DNA of 64,000 nucleotides from the NCBI GenBank assembly GCA_023400235.1, contig JAEXFI010000024.1, positions 170,236-234,235 of the forward strand. Direction: 5' to 3'. This document shows, piece after piece, positions 1 through 8,941 of the stretch. Below the pieces are notes generated by a model. The model worked only from the letters and a program-made list of their open reading frames with translations. It made no database searches and had not been told where the DNA came from. Every line of letters begins with the position of its first letter. Positions within the stretch are counted from its first letter, which is position 1. Made by a program: the position numbers and the translations under genes. This stretch comes from Bacillota bacterium (lineage in GTDB: Bacteria; Bacillota; Clostridia; Acetivibrionales; DSM-1351).

Positions 1-123
1 AATGACCGGCTTTCCCAGCGTTGTGCGCTTGAAGTAGGCAAAATCCGCCGGAAGATGCCAGGGCATCCTGTTTTTACAGCCAAGGGCATTATTCCTGCCC
101 ATGGCCCAAATCATCGATATCAT
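1..123 (-). CDS. folA: dihydrofolate reductase, N-terminal part (runs off window)
   Basis: Reading the minus strand from position 123 gives a protein beginning MISMIWAMGRNNALGCKNRM and continuing through PWHLPADFAYFKRTTLGKPV. This is the classic DHFR N-terminus: the substrate loop with the conserved Trp and the WHLP(A/E)D segment carrying the catalytic acid. DHFR reduces dihydrofolate with NADPH in the cytosol. Its ATG overlaps the thyA stop codon (ATGA), so the two are translationally coupled. That fits function, because ThyA produces the dihydrofolate that DHFR recycles. Only about 41 residues are visible; the rest lies to the left of the window. Confidence 0.9.
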   Translation of the reverse strand, partial: MISMIWAMGRNNALGCKNRMPWHLPADFAYFKRTTLGKPVI

Positions 124-914
124 ACGGCTACAGCTCCCTTAATATGTGGATGCGGATCATAGTCCACCAGCGTAAAGTCTTCAAACTTAAAGTCAAAAAT
201 ATCACTTACTTCGGGATTTATCAACATTCTCGGCAGACCCCTCGGTTCTCTGGAAAGCTGAAGGTCAACCTGTTCCAGATGGTTCAGGTATATGTGTGCG
301 TCTCCCAGGGTGTGAACAAATTCTCCCGCCTTCAAGCCGCAGGCCTGAGCCATCATCATGGTAAACAAGGCATATGAAGCTATATTGAAGGGCACTCCGA
401 TAAAAACATCCGCACTTCTCTGATACAGTTGGCAGGACAGCGTACCGTTTGCCACATAAAACTGGTAAAAACAATGACAGGGCGGCAAAGCCATTTTGTC
501 CAGCTCTCCCACATTCCAGGAGCAGACTATGATTCTTCTGGAATCAGGATTGTTCTTGATTTGAGATATGACCTGGCTGAGCTGGTCAAGCTGCCTTCCG
601 TCGGCAGTTCCCCAGGATCTCCACTGATGCCCGTACACCGGCCCCAGCTCACCATTTTCATCAGCCCATTCATCCCATATGGATACTCCGTTGTCCTTAA
701 GATATTTTATATTTGTGTCACCTTTTATGAACCAAAGCAGTTCATGGATTATAGATCTTAAATGCAGCTTTTTTGTAGTCAGAAGCGGGAAGCCCTCCTG
801 AAGATTAAATCTCATTTGATAGCCAAAGGTGCTGATAGTGCCTGTCCCGGTTCTGTCTTCTTTTTTGGCGCCATTTGCCAATATGTGCCTGCAAAGCTCC
901 AGATATTGTTTCAT
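120..914 (-). CDS. thyA: thymidylate synthase ThyA
   Basis: Converts dUMP to dTMP using methylenetetrahydrofolate. The 264-aa product has the length of E. coli ThyA and matches it along its whole length: DRTGTGT near the N-terminus, the catalytic Cys in ALPPCHCFYQFY, the phosphate-binding QRSADVF(I/L)GVPFN block, and the terminal DPHPHIKG. The reading frame stays open upstream to 980, but homology begins at MKQYLELC (ATG at 914), with AGGAGG about 13 bases before it. A closer ATG (926) sits one base after the AGGAGG and is less likely. The stop overlaps the folA start. Confidence 0.96.
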   Translation of the reverse strand: MKQYLELCRHILANGAKKEDRTGTGTISTFGYQMRFNLQEGFPLLTTKKLHLRSIIHELLWFIKGDTNIKYLKDNGVSIWDEWADENGELGPVYGHQWRSWGTADGRQLDQLSQVISQIKNNPDSRRIIVCSWNVGELDKMALPPCHCFYQFYVANGTLSCQLYQRSADVFIGVPFNIASYALFTMMMAQACGLKAGEFVHTLGDAHIYLNHLEQVDLQLSREPRGLPRMLINPEVSDIFDFKFEDFTLVDYDPHPHIKGAVAV

Positions 915-1036
915 AATTATTTCCATGCCTCCTATCCCGCACAAAACTCCATGAAATTCAAGGCATGGAATCGGTGCCACATTTTTATTTGTTTAAAATT
1001 CCTTTCAATCTTAAACCATCGATTAAATTAAATTTT

Positions 1037-1052
1037 AAGCCTTCCCGGGCTT
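1037..1052 (-). terminator. possible weak terminator after the glycosyltransferase
   Basis: On the minus strand, AAGCCC and GGGCTT-like arms form a short 6-bp GC-rich hairpin followed by TTAAAATTTAATTT. It lies between the glycosyltransferase stop (1093) and the thyA start. The stem is short and the T tract interrupted, so this is tentative. Confidence 0.35.
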
Positions 1053-1092
1053 GTCCTGCCTTATTTTATACAATTATTCCTGTCTATGTTTC

Positions 1093-2064
1093 TTATTCCT
1101 TGTTATTCCTTCCGTCTTCCCCCATAATTTCATCAAAGCCCATCAATTCTCCAACCACATATAAAGGCCTTGCCTTAACCTCTTCATATATCCTGCCCAC
1201 ATATTCTCCCATAATCCCAATTACTATGAGCATGACTCCGTTCAGGAACAGGGATACAGCCATGGAGGACGCCCAGCCTGAAGCAACATCATTCTTCACT
1301 ATTCTCTGCACCAGAACAATAATAAGGTAGATGAAGCTAAGAGCTGAAACCAGCATGCCCATAAAGGTTGCCAGCTTCAACGGCTTGTAGGAAAAAGAAA
1401 ATATTCCGTCCCCTGCAAGCTTAAGCATTTTTTTAAAAGGATATTTTGTTTCACCGGCAAAGCGTTTCTCCCTGTGGTATTCAACACTGGTCTGCTTAAA
1501 GCCCACCCAACTGACCAGCCCCCTGACGTACCTGGACCTTTCAGGCAGACACTTCATGGCATCACATACTTTTCTGTCAATAAGCCTGAAATCTCCCACG
1601 TCAACAGGAAGCTTCACATCAGTCATGCTGTCCAGAAATCTGTAGAATACCTTGGCAGTCAGCTTTTTAAAGAAGGTCTCTCCTTCTCTTTGAAGCCTTT
1701 TGCCATATACCACCTGATAGCCTTCCACCCACTTATCCACCATTTCCAGAATAACTTCGGGAGGGTCCTGCAAATCCGCATCAATTATGACTATGGCGTC
1801 CCCTTTTGCATAGTCCATTCCGGCTGTAATAGCAATCTGATGTCCAAAATTCCTGGCAAAGTTAATAACACGCACTTCTTTATTGGAAGAGGCAATTTCC
1901 CTCAGCTTGAAATATGTATTATCCCTGCTTCCGTCATTAATGAAAATATACTCAATGTCCATGCAGTAGTCTTTGAATGTCGCAGACAGACGCCTGTAAG
2001 TCTCATCTATTACCTCCTGTTCATTATAAACAGGAACCACGATTGATAAAAGTTTCTTTGCCAT
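1093..2064 (-). CDS. family 2 glycosyltransferase, polyprenol-phosphate sugar transferase type (GtrB/YkcC-like)
   Basis: A 323-aa GT2 enzyme with a GT-A fold: SIVVPVYNEQEVIDE at the N-terminus, DADLQDPPE as the DxD-type metal and nucleotide-sugar site near residue 95, and GDFRLIDRKV in the acceptor region. Two hydrophobic segments near the C-terminus (roughly 230-255 and 265-290) are typical of DPM1/GtrB enzymes, which transfer a sugar from a nucleotide to undecaprenyl phosphate at the membrane. ATG 2064 is preferred over ATG 2076 because GGAGGA lies inside the upstream ATG and is well spaced for the downstream one. The acceptor and sugar cannot be read from sequence. Confidence 0.85.
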   Translation of the reverse strand: MAKKLLSIVVPVYNEQEVIDETYRRLSATFKDYCMDIEYIFINDGSRDNTYFKLREIASSNKEVRVINFARNFGHQIAITAGMDYAKGDAIVIIDADLQDPPEVILEMVDKWVEGYQVVYGKRLQREGETFFKKLTAKVFYRFLDSMTDVKLPVDVGDFRLIDRKVCDAMKCLPERSRYVRGLVSWVGFKQTSVEYHREKRFAGETKYPFKKMLKLAGDGIFSFSYKPLKLATFMGMLVSALSFIYLIIVLVQRIVKNDVASGWASSMAVSLFLNGVMLIVIGIMGEYVGRIYEEVKARPLYVVGELMGFDEIMGEDGRNNKE

Positions 2065-2245
2065 ATTCTCCTCCATAAGCCCCGCAGAAGAAAGCTTACT
2101 TTTATATTTTGTATGTATTTAATCCCTGAAATAAACAAAAAAATACCGAAAACATTATATCATACAATAGAGATTATTGTCATTTCCGTTAGATTATATT
2201 ACAGATTAGTTATTAAATCATATGTGATATGGCAAGGCTGATGCT

Positions 2246-2345
2246 AAAGGGCATCCGAATTTGATATGCTCCCTTGATGATAAACAGTGTTTGTTATTTC
2301 ACTTTCTCTCATAAAGGGAGCATACCATTTTTACTGATGCCCTTT
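2246..2345. repeat. nested inverted repeat between thrS and the glycosyltransferase gene
   Basis: Two perfect stems nest inside each other. The outer pair is AAAGGGCATC (2246-2255) with GATGCCCTTT (2336-2345). The inner pair is TATGCTCCCTT (2265-2275) with AAGGGAGCATA (2314-2324). The element lies immediately after the thrS stop on the minus strand and has no T tract, so it is not a standard terminator. It could protect the thrS mRNA 3' end or be a small palindromic repeat. The rest of the 2077-2359 spacer is AT-rich and I see nothing else in it. Confidence 0.75.
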
Positions 2346-2359
2346 GTTGGTTTTCAATT

Positions 2360-4297
2360 CTATCTGGCTCTTGTTCTGATTTCTTCAACTATTTTTTCAA
2401 CAAATTCCTCGGCCCTTAAGGTTCCCAGGTCTCCGTCCTTTCTTGATCTTACGGCTACGGCGCCATTATCCATTTCCTTATCGCCTATGACCAGCATGTA
2501 AGGTATTTTCTCCATCTGCGCTTCTCTTATCTTGTAGCCGATTTTTTCGTTCCTGTAGTCCACTTCAACTCGGACACCTCTGTCTTTAAGCATTTGACAT
2601 ACCTTCTGTGCAAAGTCATGATGCTTATCCACCAAAGGAAGAATTTTTGCCTGCACAGGACACAGCCAGGTGGGGAAAGCACCGGCATACTTCTCGATCA
2701 GCATGGCCAGCGTTCTTTCGTAGCAGCCTATGGAAGTTCTGTGTATAACATAAGGATGCTTCTTTTCATTATTTTTATCGATATAGACCATATCAAGGCG
2801 CTCCGCAAGAGCAAAATCCACCTGAACGGTTATGATGGTATCTTCTTTTCCATGGACATTCTTAAACTGGATATCCAGCTTTGGACCGTAAAAGGCAGCT
2901 TCACCCTCTGCTTCCTTGTAATCAATTTGCAGATGGTCCAGAATAGTTCTCATTTTCCCCTGGACATCCTCCCAGTCCTCGGCACTTCCGATGTATTTTT
3001 CCTTATTGTTGGGATCCCACTTTGAAAATCTGTAGGTAACATCCTCCTGTATGCCAAGAGTCTCCATCATATACTTTATAAGGTCCACAACGCCCTTGAA
3101 TTCTTCTTCAAGCTGTTCCGGCGTACAGACCAGATGCCCTTCGGAAATGGTAAACTGGCGAACGCGTATCAGGCCGTGCATTTCTCCCGAGGCTTCATTT
3201 CTGAAAAGAGTTGAGGTCTCACCGTATCTTATGGGCAGATCGCGGTAGCTGTGGAGCTTTGACTTGTATATCATAAACTGGAAGGGACAGGTCATGGGCC
3301 TTAACGCCAACACCTCCTCGTCCTTTTCCTCATCGCCCAGAATAAACATGCCGTCCTTGTAGTGCTGCCAGTGGCCGGATAGTTTGTACAGGTCGCTTTT
3401 GGCCATAAATGGAGTTTTAGTCAGTACATAGCCTCTTCTCTCCTCTTCATCCTCAACAAATCGCTGAAGGGTCTGAATGATTTTTGCACCCTTAGGCATA
3501 AACAGCGGAAGTCCCTGACCAATTTCCTCCACAGTGGTAAACAGTTCCAGCTCACGTCCAAGCTTGTTATGGTCACGCTTCTTGGCTTCCTCAAGCCTTG
3601 TAATGTATTCTTCAAGTTCACTTTTCTTTGGGAAGGCAGTACCGTATACTCTCTGGAGCATCTTGTTTTTCTCGTTGCCTCTCCAGTATGCTCCTGCCGC
3701 GCTCATTAATTTTACAGCCTTCAGCTTTCCGGTGGAGGGCAGGTGAGGTCCTGCACACAGATCCACAAAGTCACCCTGCTTGTAAAAGGACAACTCTTCT
3801 CCCTCCGGAAGGTCATTTATGAGCTCCACCTTATACGGTTCGCCCTTTTCCTCCATCAGCTTGATTGCTTCGGCTCTTGGAAGAGTAAATCTTTCCAATG
3901 GAAGATCCTCCTTTATGATTTTCTCCATTTCCTTTTCAAGTCTGGCAAGGTCTTCAGGAGAAAAGTTCTTCTCCACATCAAAATCGTAGTAAAAGCCGTT
4001 CTCTATGGCAGGTCCGATAGCCAGCCTAACTTGGGGGAAAAGTCTTTTTACCGCCTGAGCCAGTACATGGGAGGCAGTGTGCCTGTATGCAAATCTTCCG
4101 CCCTCATCCGAGAAGGTCAGCAGGCTCAGTGAGCAATCCTTTTCAAGTTTGAAGTCCAGGTCCTTGACCTTTCCATCCACCTCACCGGCAAGTGCGACCC
4201 TGGCCAGGCCGGCACTGATGCTTTCTGCCACCTCCAATATGGAAATACCCTGCTGGTATTCCTGAACACTTCCATCTTTCAAAGTAATTTTTATCAT
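2360..4297 (-). CDS. thrS: threonyl-tRNA synthetase
   Basis: Charges tRNA-Thr in the cytosol. The 645-aa product has full class II ThrRS architecture: an N-terminal TGS domain (MIKITLKDGS...), the second additional (editing) domain with HxxxH in YRHTASHVLAQ near 80-90 and a distal CAGPHLP motif, the catalytic core with motif 2 around FRNEASGEMHGL, zinc ligands in RPMTCPFQF and HRTSIGCYER, and a C-terminal anticodon domain ending EIRTRAR. The start is ATG 4297, preceded by AAAGGAGAAG; the frame extends nine codons further up but without homology. A T-box leader (4422-4725) controls it. Confidence 0.97.
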   Translation of the reverse strand: MIKITLKDGSVQEYQQGISILEVAESISAGLARVALAGEVDGKVKDLDFKLEKDCSLSLLTFSDEGGRFAYRHTASHVLAQAVKRLFPQVRLAIGPAIENGFYYDFDVEKNFSPEDLARLEKEMEKIIKEDLPLERFTLPRAEAIKLMEEKGEPYKVELINDLPEGEELSFYKQGDFVDLCAGPHLPSTGKLKAVKLMSAAGAYWRGNEKNKMLQRVYGTAFPKKSELEEYITRLEEAKKRDHNKLGRELELFTTVEEIGQGLPLFMPKGAKIIQTLQRFVEDEEERRGYVLTKTPFMAKSDLYKLSGHWQHYKDGMFILGDEEKDEEVLALRPMTCPFQFMIYKSKLHSYRDLPIRYGETSTLFRNEASGEMHGLIRVRQFTISEGHLVCTPEQLEEEFKGVVDLIKYMMETLGIQEDVTYRFSKWDPNNKEKYIGSAEDWEDVQGKMRTILDHLQIDYKEAEGEAAFYGPKLDIQFKNVHGKEDTIITVQVDFALAERLDMVYIDKNNEKKHPYVIHRTSIGCYERTLAMLIEKYAGAFPTWLCPVQAKILPLVDKHHDFAQKVCQMLKDRGVRVEVDYRNEKIGYKIREAQMEKIPYMLVIGDKEMDNGAVAVRSRKDGDLGTLRAEEFVEKIVEEIRTRAR

Positions 4298-4421
4298 TTT
4301 TCTTCTCCTTTTCAACATCAACAAAAATATTTAAAATTTAAGTCATACTGATTTATTGTTATACCGTTGTTATACCAACCATCACACTGCTTTTGTACCC
4401 TTGCCTATAAAAGGACAAAAT

Positions 4422-4466
4422 AAAAAACCCCCGTCCCATAGTCAAAGACTAATATAAGGACGAGAG
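4422..4466 (-). terminator. T-box regulated terminator of thrS
   Basis: On the minus strand CTCTCGTCC pairs with GGACGGGGG (9 bp, two G-T pairs) enclosing an inner TAGTC/GACTA stem, followed by six T. This is the terminator arm of the T-box leader and competes with the antiterminator containing the T-box sequence at 4473-4486. Confidence 0.88.
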
Positions 4467-4725
4467 TTATCTCGCGGTTCCACCCTACTTGCAGCTCATT
4501 GCATATATAAATCATACGCAGATTATAACGTAATCAACGAAAAGACTCTGAGGTGGTCTTCGGTAAATTGGCCGGTCCGGTTACTTTCAGCTAGTGTATC
4601 CGGTCTCTGAAACCCCATTTTTACGTACTCTTCTCATCAACGCCTTTGTCAATATTTACGGTGCCAGTGGCCTCCGATTCCCGGCTGTACCTGTGCACTG
4701 ACTTTATCTCAATACTACAACAATA
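4422..4725 (-). promoter_or_regulatory. T-box riboswitch leader of thrS
   Basis: The minus strand at 4486-4473 reads AGGGTGGAACCGCG, the diagnostic T-box sequence that pairs with the uncharged tRNA acceptor end. It lies about 175 bases before the thrS start and just before the terminator. Upstream the leader has GATGAGAAGAGTA, the usual 5' part of Stem I. Uncharged tRNA-Thr is expected to stabilise the antiterminator and allow thrS transcription. An ACC triplet in GAAGACCACCTC is a candidate Thr specifier codon, but I did not fold the leader to prove its loop position. Confidence 0.93.
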
Positions 4726-4731
4726 TAATTA

Positions 4732-4760
4732 ATTATATTCTCACATATTTTCCGTGTCAA
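4732..4760 (-). promoter_or_regulatory. sigma-A promoter of thrS
   Basis: Consensus TTGACA (4755-4760) and TATAAT (4732-4737) on the minus strand are separated by exactly 17 bases, just upstream of the T-box leader. Transcription would start near 4725. Confidence 0.9.
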
Positions 4761-4878
4761 TACTCACCCGATTGCATTCTTTTGCCACTTGCCACTTTGG
4801 GATTTTTGCTTTTAATTATTTTTGCACTTTATTACTATATTTTATGCTTTTCCACTTTTGCACTTTTATACTTTTTGC

Positions 4879-5643
4879 CTACGCTTCACCGGCCACAGGG
4901 TTTGTCAGTTTTCCAACACCTTCTATTTCAACCTCCACTATGTCACCGGGCTTTAATGGCCCAATCCCTTCCGGCGTCCCTGTAGTAACAATATCCCCAG
5001 GTTCCAGAGGGATAACCCGGGATATGAAGCTTATAAGCTGGTCGACCTTGAATATCTGCATGGAGGTATTGCCGTGCTGTTTCACCTGCCCGTTTAAAAT
5101 CAGCTTTATGTCAAGCCCGCTGAAATCCAGTCCGGTAACAATGTATGGCCCTATGGGACAGAAGGTTTCATAATTTTTTCCTCTGGTCCACTGACCATCG
5201 GCCTTCTGAATGTCCCTTGCCGTTACATCATTCAGACAGGTTGCCCCCAGGATATATTCCGGTGCCTGCTCTGGCTCTATATTGCTGCAGTGCTTTTTTA
5301 TGACAACTGCAAACTCCGCCTCATAATCCACTCGCTTTGATATACCAGGCAGCTTGATGCTGTCTCCAGGCCCGATTACCGTGTGGGGCAGCTTTATAAA
5401 TATAACCGGATTTTCGGGAATATCCCTGCCGGAAAATTCATTCACATGTGCAACGTAATTCAGGCCCACTGCAACAATCTTTCCGGGCTTGCAGGGTGCC
5501 AGCAGTTTCACGTCACCCAGGCCATATTTTGTGCCTGTTTGCGCCGGGCTGTCAAAAATACTGCCTTCAATTTCCGTAATCTCTTCCCCGTTCAATATTC
5601 CGTACTTCTCCTTGCCGTCAGCTTCAAACCTTAGATATTTCAT
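4879..5643 (-). CDS. fumarylacetoacetate hydrolase family protein
   Basis: A 254-aa protein with a short N-terminal strand domain (MKYLRFEADGKEKYGI) followed by an FAH fold. Family marks visible are VGLNYVAHVNEF, the metal-binding acid cluster in DYEAEFAVVI, NDVTARDIQ, and TTGTPEGIGPLKPGD near the C-terminus. Members hydrolyse or decarboxylate beta-diketo acids, or act as oxaloacetate tautomerases or acylpyruvases, using Mg2+. The substrate cannot be fixed from sequence. No catabolic neighbours are present, so a housekeeping metabolite-repair role is as likely as aromatic degradation. Confidence 0.88.
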   Translation of the reverse strand: MKYLRFEADGKEKYGILNGEEITEIEGSIFDSPAQTGTKYGLGDVKLLAPCKPGKIVAVGLNYVAHVNEFSGRDIPENPVIFIKLPHTVIGPGDSIKLPGISKRVDYEAEFAVVIKKHCSNIEPEQAPEYILGATCLNDVTARDIQKADGQWTRGKNYETFCPIGPYIVTGLDFSGLDIKLILNGQVKQHGNTSMQIFKVDQLISFISRVIPLEPGDIVTTGTPEGIGPLKPGDIVEVEIEGVGKLTNPVAGEA

Positions 5644-5778
5644 GTTATTGTGTATACCGGCGCATGTTCCGGTACTCCCCCTATTTGACAGTGTATTTTA
5701 GAAATTATAGCACCCGGTTTTTCCTTTTGCAATAGTAATGCCCCAATCACCAATTCCTATGACTATTGGTGGGCTTTC

Positions 5779-5985
5779 ATGGGAATAATAATTCTGATTA
5801 AGAAAACAACAACTACAATTTTCCGGAGGCAGAAATTGAGAAATACCAGATATAAAAGGCTAAAAAAACATCGGCATAAAAAAATACTCAAAATTTTTCT
5901 CTTTTGTTTTTTCTTACCAGTATTGTCTTTATTGCTGACATATATGCTTGTTTTGGTATTCATTCTGCCCTTATTCATGAAATGA
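5779..5985 (+). CDS. possible small basic membrane peptide (doubtful)
   Basis: A 68-codon frame encodes a strongly basic first half (many Lys/Arg) followed by one hydrophobic helix near residues 42-66. A weak GGTGGG precedes the ATG by six bases and a hairpin with a T-rich tail (6119-6139) follows. The codons are AT-rich and I recognise no family. It may be chance coding in an otherwise empty 520-bp spacer between divergently read regions. Confidence 0.25.
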   Translation: MGIIILIKKTTTTIFRRQKLRNTRYKRLKKHRHKKILKIFLFCFFLPVLSLLLTYMLVLVFILPLFMK

Positions 5986-6118
5986 TTGTTAATGTTGCAT
6001 ATTATTTTACTTTATTCGACTGATAAAATCGTTTATTAATGCCATTTGAATTACTCCGCTATAATTATATAATAAATATGAAAATTAAATTATATTTTCC
6101 TCCTTTAAATTATTTTAT

Positions 6119-6139
6119 AACCGGCTTTAACAGCCGGTT
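6119..6139. terminator. bidirectional hairpin terminator after comEA-like gene
   Basis: AACCGGCT (6119-6126) and AGCCGGTT (6132-6139) form a perfect 8-bp stem with a 5-base loop. The plus strand continues TTGTTTTG; the minus strand continues ATAAAATAATTT. It lies just downstream of the minus-strand ComEA-like gene. Confidence 0.65.
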
Positions 6140-6169
6140 TTGTTTTGTGCTTTTCTAAATTGACAGGGA

Positions 6170-6898
6170 CTAAATGCAGATAAAATCCTTAAGCTTTTCA
6201 AAGGTCTTCTGCTTTATTCCAGTTATTTTCATCAGATCGGTGGTCTTTTTAAATTTTCCGTTCTTTTCCCTGTAGTCAACAATTGCCTTGGCAGTGGCCG
6301 GTCCTACATTTGGCAGCCCTTCCAGCTCGTTCAAGGTAGCTGTGTTAATATTCACCAGACTGCCTTTACCACTGTTGGAGGACTCCTTCTCCGGGTCTGA
6401 AACCACTGTCCCCAGACTGTCACTAATAATGTCTGCTCCACTGTTCATTTTTTCTTTTGCTGCAGTGCTGTCCGCTGCCTTCCCAGGAGATGCTTTTGAC
6501 CTGATTCTGAGCATGGTGTTCTCGGTAAGGGGATATGCCAGGTTTATGTTTTCAAGGTCTGCTTCCTTTGTGGCCCCTGAAGCCAACCGGACGGCATCCT
6601 CTATCACATCGCCCTTGTTCAGTATATATACGCCCGGCCTGTTTACACAGCCTACAATATAAACCTTTATTTTCTCTGCTGTATCTTCCGCTTCCGCTTC
6701 CCTGTTGTTCTCACCCAAGACGGCTTTTAAACTCTCCTGAGCAACAACTTTTGTTTCTATGACGGGTTCTTCCAGCGGGCTGTAAACCTGTCTCAGGAAG
6801 TACCCCAGAAATCCCGTCCCCAGCAGCAGCAGTAGAGCTGCAACAGCAAGTACTGCCTTGCTTATAAGGTATTGCTTTCCAAAAATTGATATCTCCAT
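6170..6898 (-). CDS. comEA: ComEA-like helix-hairpin-helix DNA-binding protein
   Basis: A 242-aa membrane-anchored protein. One transmembrane helix lies near residues 15-35 (AVLAVAALLLLLGTGFLGYF), followed by an acidic linker. An SLBB/beta-grasp domain (YIVGCVNRPGVY) occupies about 85-140. A C-terminal double helix-hairpin-helix starts at VNINTATLNELEGLPNVGP and ends at the last residue. This is the architecture of ComEA, the surface DNA receptor for competence. ATG 6898 follows GGGAGATAAA; the open frame upstream to 6991 lacks homology. No comEB/comEC neighbour is present, so its involvement in DNA uptake is inferred from family only. Confidence 0.82.
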   Translation of the reverse strand: MEISIFGKQYLISKAVLAVAALLLLLGTGFLGYFLRQVYSPLEEPVIETKVVAQESLKAVLGENNREAEAEDTAEKIKVYIVGCVNRPGVYILNKGDVIEDAVRLASGATKEADLENINLAYPLTENTMLRIRSKASPGKAADSTAAKEKMNSGADIISDSLGTVVSDPEKESSNSGKGSLVNINTATLNELEGLPNVGPATAKAIVDYREKNGKFKKTTDLMKITGIKQKTFEKLKDFICI

Positions 6899-7140
6899 TT
6901 TATCTCCCATCCACGCGCATGACGCATACACAAATACTAATGAAAGACACGCAGTGGCTTTCGCTGCGTGAATTCCACTTTGACTTGCCACCTGTATCTT
7001 TCACTCTACCTCCTGGCATATCTACGGATTACCTGTTTTTTCTGCATGAATAAAGCCGGGCTTGCACACTCGGACTTGCTGCAGCATATTAATCTATTGA
7101 GGACTACTATTTGCTTAAATCTGTAAAAAAGGAAATTTGA

Positions 7141-7162
7141 GTTGTATGAAGAACCATACAAC
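7141..7162. repeat. small perfect inverted repeat upstream of dacF
   Basis: GTTGTATG and CATACAAC form an 8-bp perfect palindrome with a 6-base spacer, followed by AAAAA. It lies in the 6899-7367 spacer between divergent genes. It may be an operator for dacF or a hairpin. No convincing promoter with both boxes was found in this spacer. Confidence 0.4.
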
Positions 7163-7367
7163 AAAAACTGAGAATGTATTTCTGCATAATATTATATTAC
7201 ATTTTTTGTCACTTGGCTATAAATGTAACAAATATTGTCGAAAGGTTTCAAAATTTCTGTTTTTGCATTATACTAATAGAAGATGTATTTTACTAAGGAA
7301 AAGGGTTGAAAGAAAATCGCTTTAAACCCTTTAATATATGTCCGCAGAGCGGACAGGGGGATAAAAC

Positions 7368-8702
7368 ATGAAAAAAGCACTTGTCACACTTATACTTGTC
7401 ATAATACTTGCATTTCAGATATCGCCTGCTTATTGTAAAGACCTGGATATTGATGCTGCCGGGTATATACTGATGGACGCCAAAACAGGCAGTGTTCTAT
7501 ACGAACACAATCCTGACGTTCGTCTCAGACCCGCTAGTACCACTAAAATAGCTACAGCTCTTGTGGCCCTTAAAGACGGGCAGCTGAACCAGGTTATGAC
7601 CGCCAGCCAGCAAGCGGTTTCCGATATAGGAGTGGGCGGTATGAATATAGGTATCATGTCGGGTGAACAAATGACTTTGGATGATTTGCTCCATGCTCTG
7701 CTGATTGTTTCTGCCAACGAAACAGCCAACATTATAGCTGAAAATCTTTTTTCAAATAGAGAAGAGTTTATTGAGAAGATGAATAAAACAGCAGCCGCCG
7801 TGGGTGCCAAAAACTCAACCTTTACCAACCCCTGCGGCATTGATGAATATGAAAAGGACGCCGACCATTTCACCACAGCCAGGGATTTGGCTCTTATAGC
7901 AAAAGAATGCCTTACTTTCCCTACTTTCCGTGAAATAATAGGCCAGAAGAAGCTGGATATGCTTTCTCCAACCAATAAGCACGACAAATGGAATGTTCTG
8001 AGCACAACAAATAAAATGCTGGGTCAGTCCTTCAGTTATGGCCCTGATACCGGAGATGACAGGAATCAATTTACCATAACCGGCATGAAAACCGGCTCAA
8101 CCATGAGAGCAGGAGCCAATTTTGTAGCATCAGCGGTAAACAAGGACGGCTTGGAACTGATTTCCGTCATATTGGGTGTAAACAATAAGCCCGGCAGAAC
8201 AGTATTTGATTTTACCGAAACCCTTATGCGCGCCGGTTATGAAAACTATTCCAGCCAGTTGATAATTGACAGAAACGAGATAATAAAGCAGGTTTCGGTT
8301 CAGGATGCCTCCGATGACGGCAAGCTGGATCTGGTGACAAACGGAAAGGTCGAAGCGATTCTTCCAAATGACAAAAGCCTGTGGAAGATTGATAACAAGG
8401 TAACCCTCAGGGAGGACCTGAAGGCCCCGATTACCAAAGGCACTGTACTTGGTGAGATTGTTTACACGCTTGACGGCATAAATATCGGCAAAGTTGATAT
8501 TGTTTCCTCAAGAACAATAGACCAGAGTTTAAAGGCACAATCCAAAGCTTATGTCAACAGGATAACCTCATCGCCTGTTTTCAAATACACTGCCTTAGCA
8601 TTATCCATAGTACTGTTTTTCTTCATTTTGAGAAAAACCTTGAGAAAAATATCCAGACGCCGAAACTATAAGATCAAGCAAAGGCATAAATGGCAGCTGT
8701 AA
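7368..8702 (+). CDS. dacF: D-alanyl-D-alanine carboxypeptidase (S11, DacF-like PBP)
   Basis: Trims the terminal D-Ala from peptidoglycan stem peptides. The 444-aa precursor starts with a signal peptide ending near AYC-KD (residue 23). The three serine DD-peptidase motifs are in place: STTK (S57-K60, nucleophile), SAN (115-117) and KTG (241-243). A PBP5_C-type beta domain follows, then a C-terminal hydrophobic anchor at about 410-428 and a basic tail. AGGGGGAT lies seven bases before the ATG. DacF homologues act in vegetative or spore-cortex wall maturation; which one applies here is not shown by context. Confidence 0.93.
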   Translation: MKKALVTLILVIILAFQISPAYCKDLDIDAAGYILMDAKTGSVLYEHNPDVRLRPASTTKIATALVALKDGQLNQVMTASQQAVSDIGVGGMNIGIMSGEQMTLDDLLHALLIVSANETANIIAENLFSNREEFIEKMNKTAAAVGAKNSTFTNPCGIDEYEKDADHFTTARDLALIAKECLTFPTFREIIGQKKLDMLSPTNKHDKWNVLSTTNKMLGQSFSYGPDTGDDRNQFTITGMKTGSTMRAGANFVASAVNKDGLELISVILGVNNKPGRTVFDFTETLMRAGYENYSSQLIIDRNEIIKQVSVQDASDDGKLDLVTNGKVEAILPNDKSLWKIDNKVTLREDLKAPITKGTVLGEIVYTLDGINIGKVDIVSSRTIDQSLKAQSKAYVNRITSSPVFKYTALALSIVLFFFILRKTLRKISRRRNYKIKQRHKWQL

Positions 8703-8800
8703 AGATTTTTATTTGCCTCATATATTGATTTAATACCAATATACTTATATTATTATATGTGTTTAAAATAACCGCCCTGGTATTAAAAATATAAATTTTC

Positions 8801-8829
8801 TTGACAACAAAGGCTTTGAACAGTAATTT
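8801..8829 (+). promoter_or_regulatory. possible promoter of the acyl-CoA synthetase gene
   Basis: A consensus TTGACA at 8801-8806 is followed after 17 bases by TAATTT (three of six matches to TATAAT). It is the best candidate in the 240-bp spacer before the acyl-CoA synthetase gene, but the -10 box is weak. Confidence 0.35.
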
Positions 8830-8941
8830 TAATTGGTAATATTGAAGTATAACATTTTTTATGGTGACTTGGATTTACTATAAAGGGAACATAAAGGGTT
8901 AAAATAACAGCATTTATTGCTTATTAAGAGGGGTGTAATCA

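Noticed and set aside
5763..5978. A 71-codon minus-strand frame opposite the 5779-5985 frame
   Set aside because: Mirror of an AT-rich low-complexity stretch without start signals; at most one strand could be coding and neither is convincing.
7137..7325. A 62-codon plus-strand frame upstream of dacF
   Set aside because: Cys- and Lys-rich AT-driven sequence with no ribosome-binding site or recognisable fold; overlaps a palindrome.
8801..8829. Strong sigma-A promoter before the acyl-CoA synthetase
   Set aside because: The -35 box is perfect but the -10 matches only three of six bases; retained only at low confidence.
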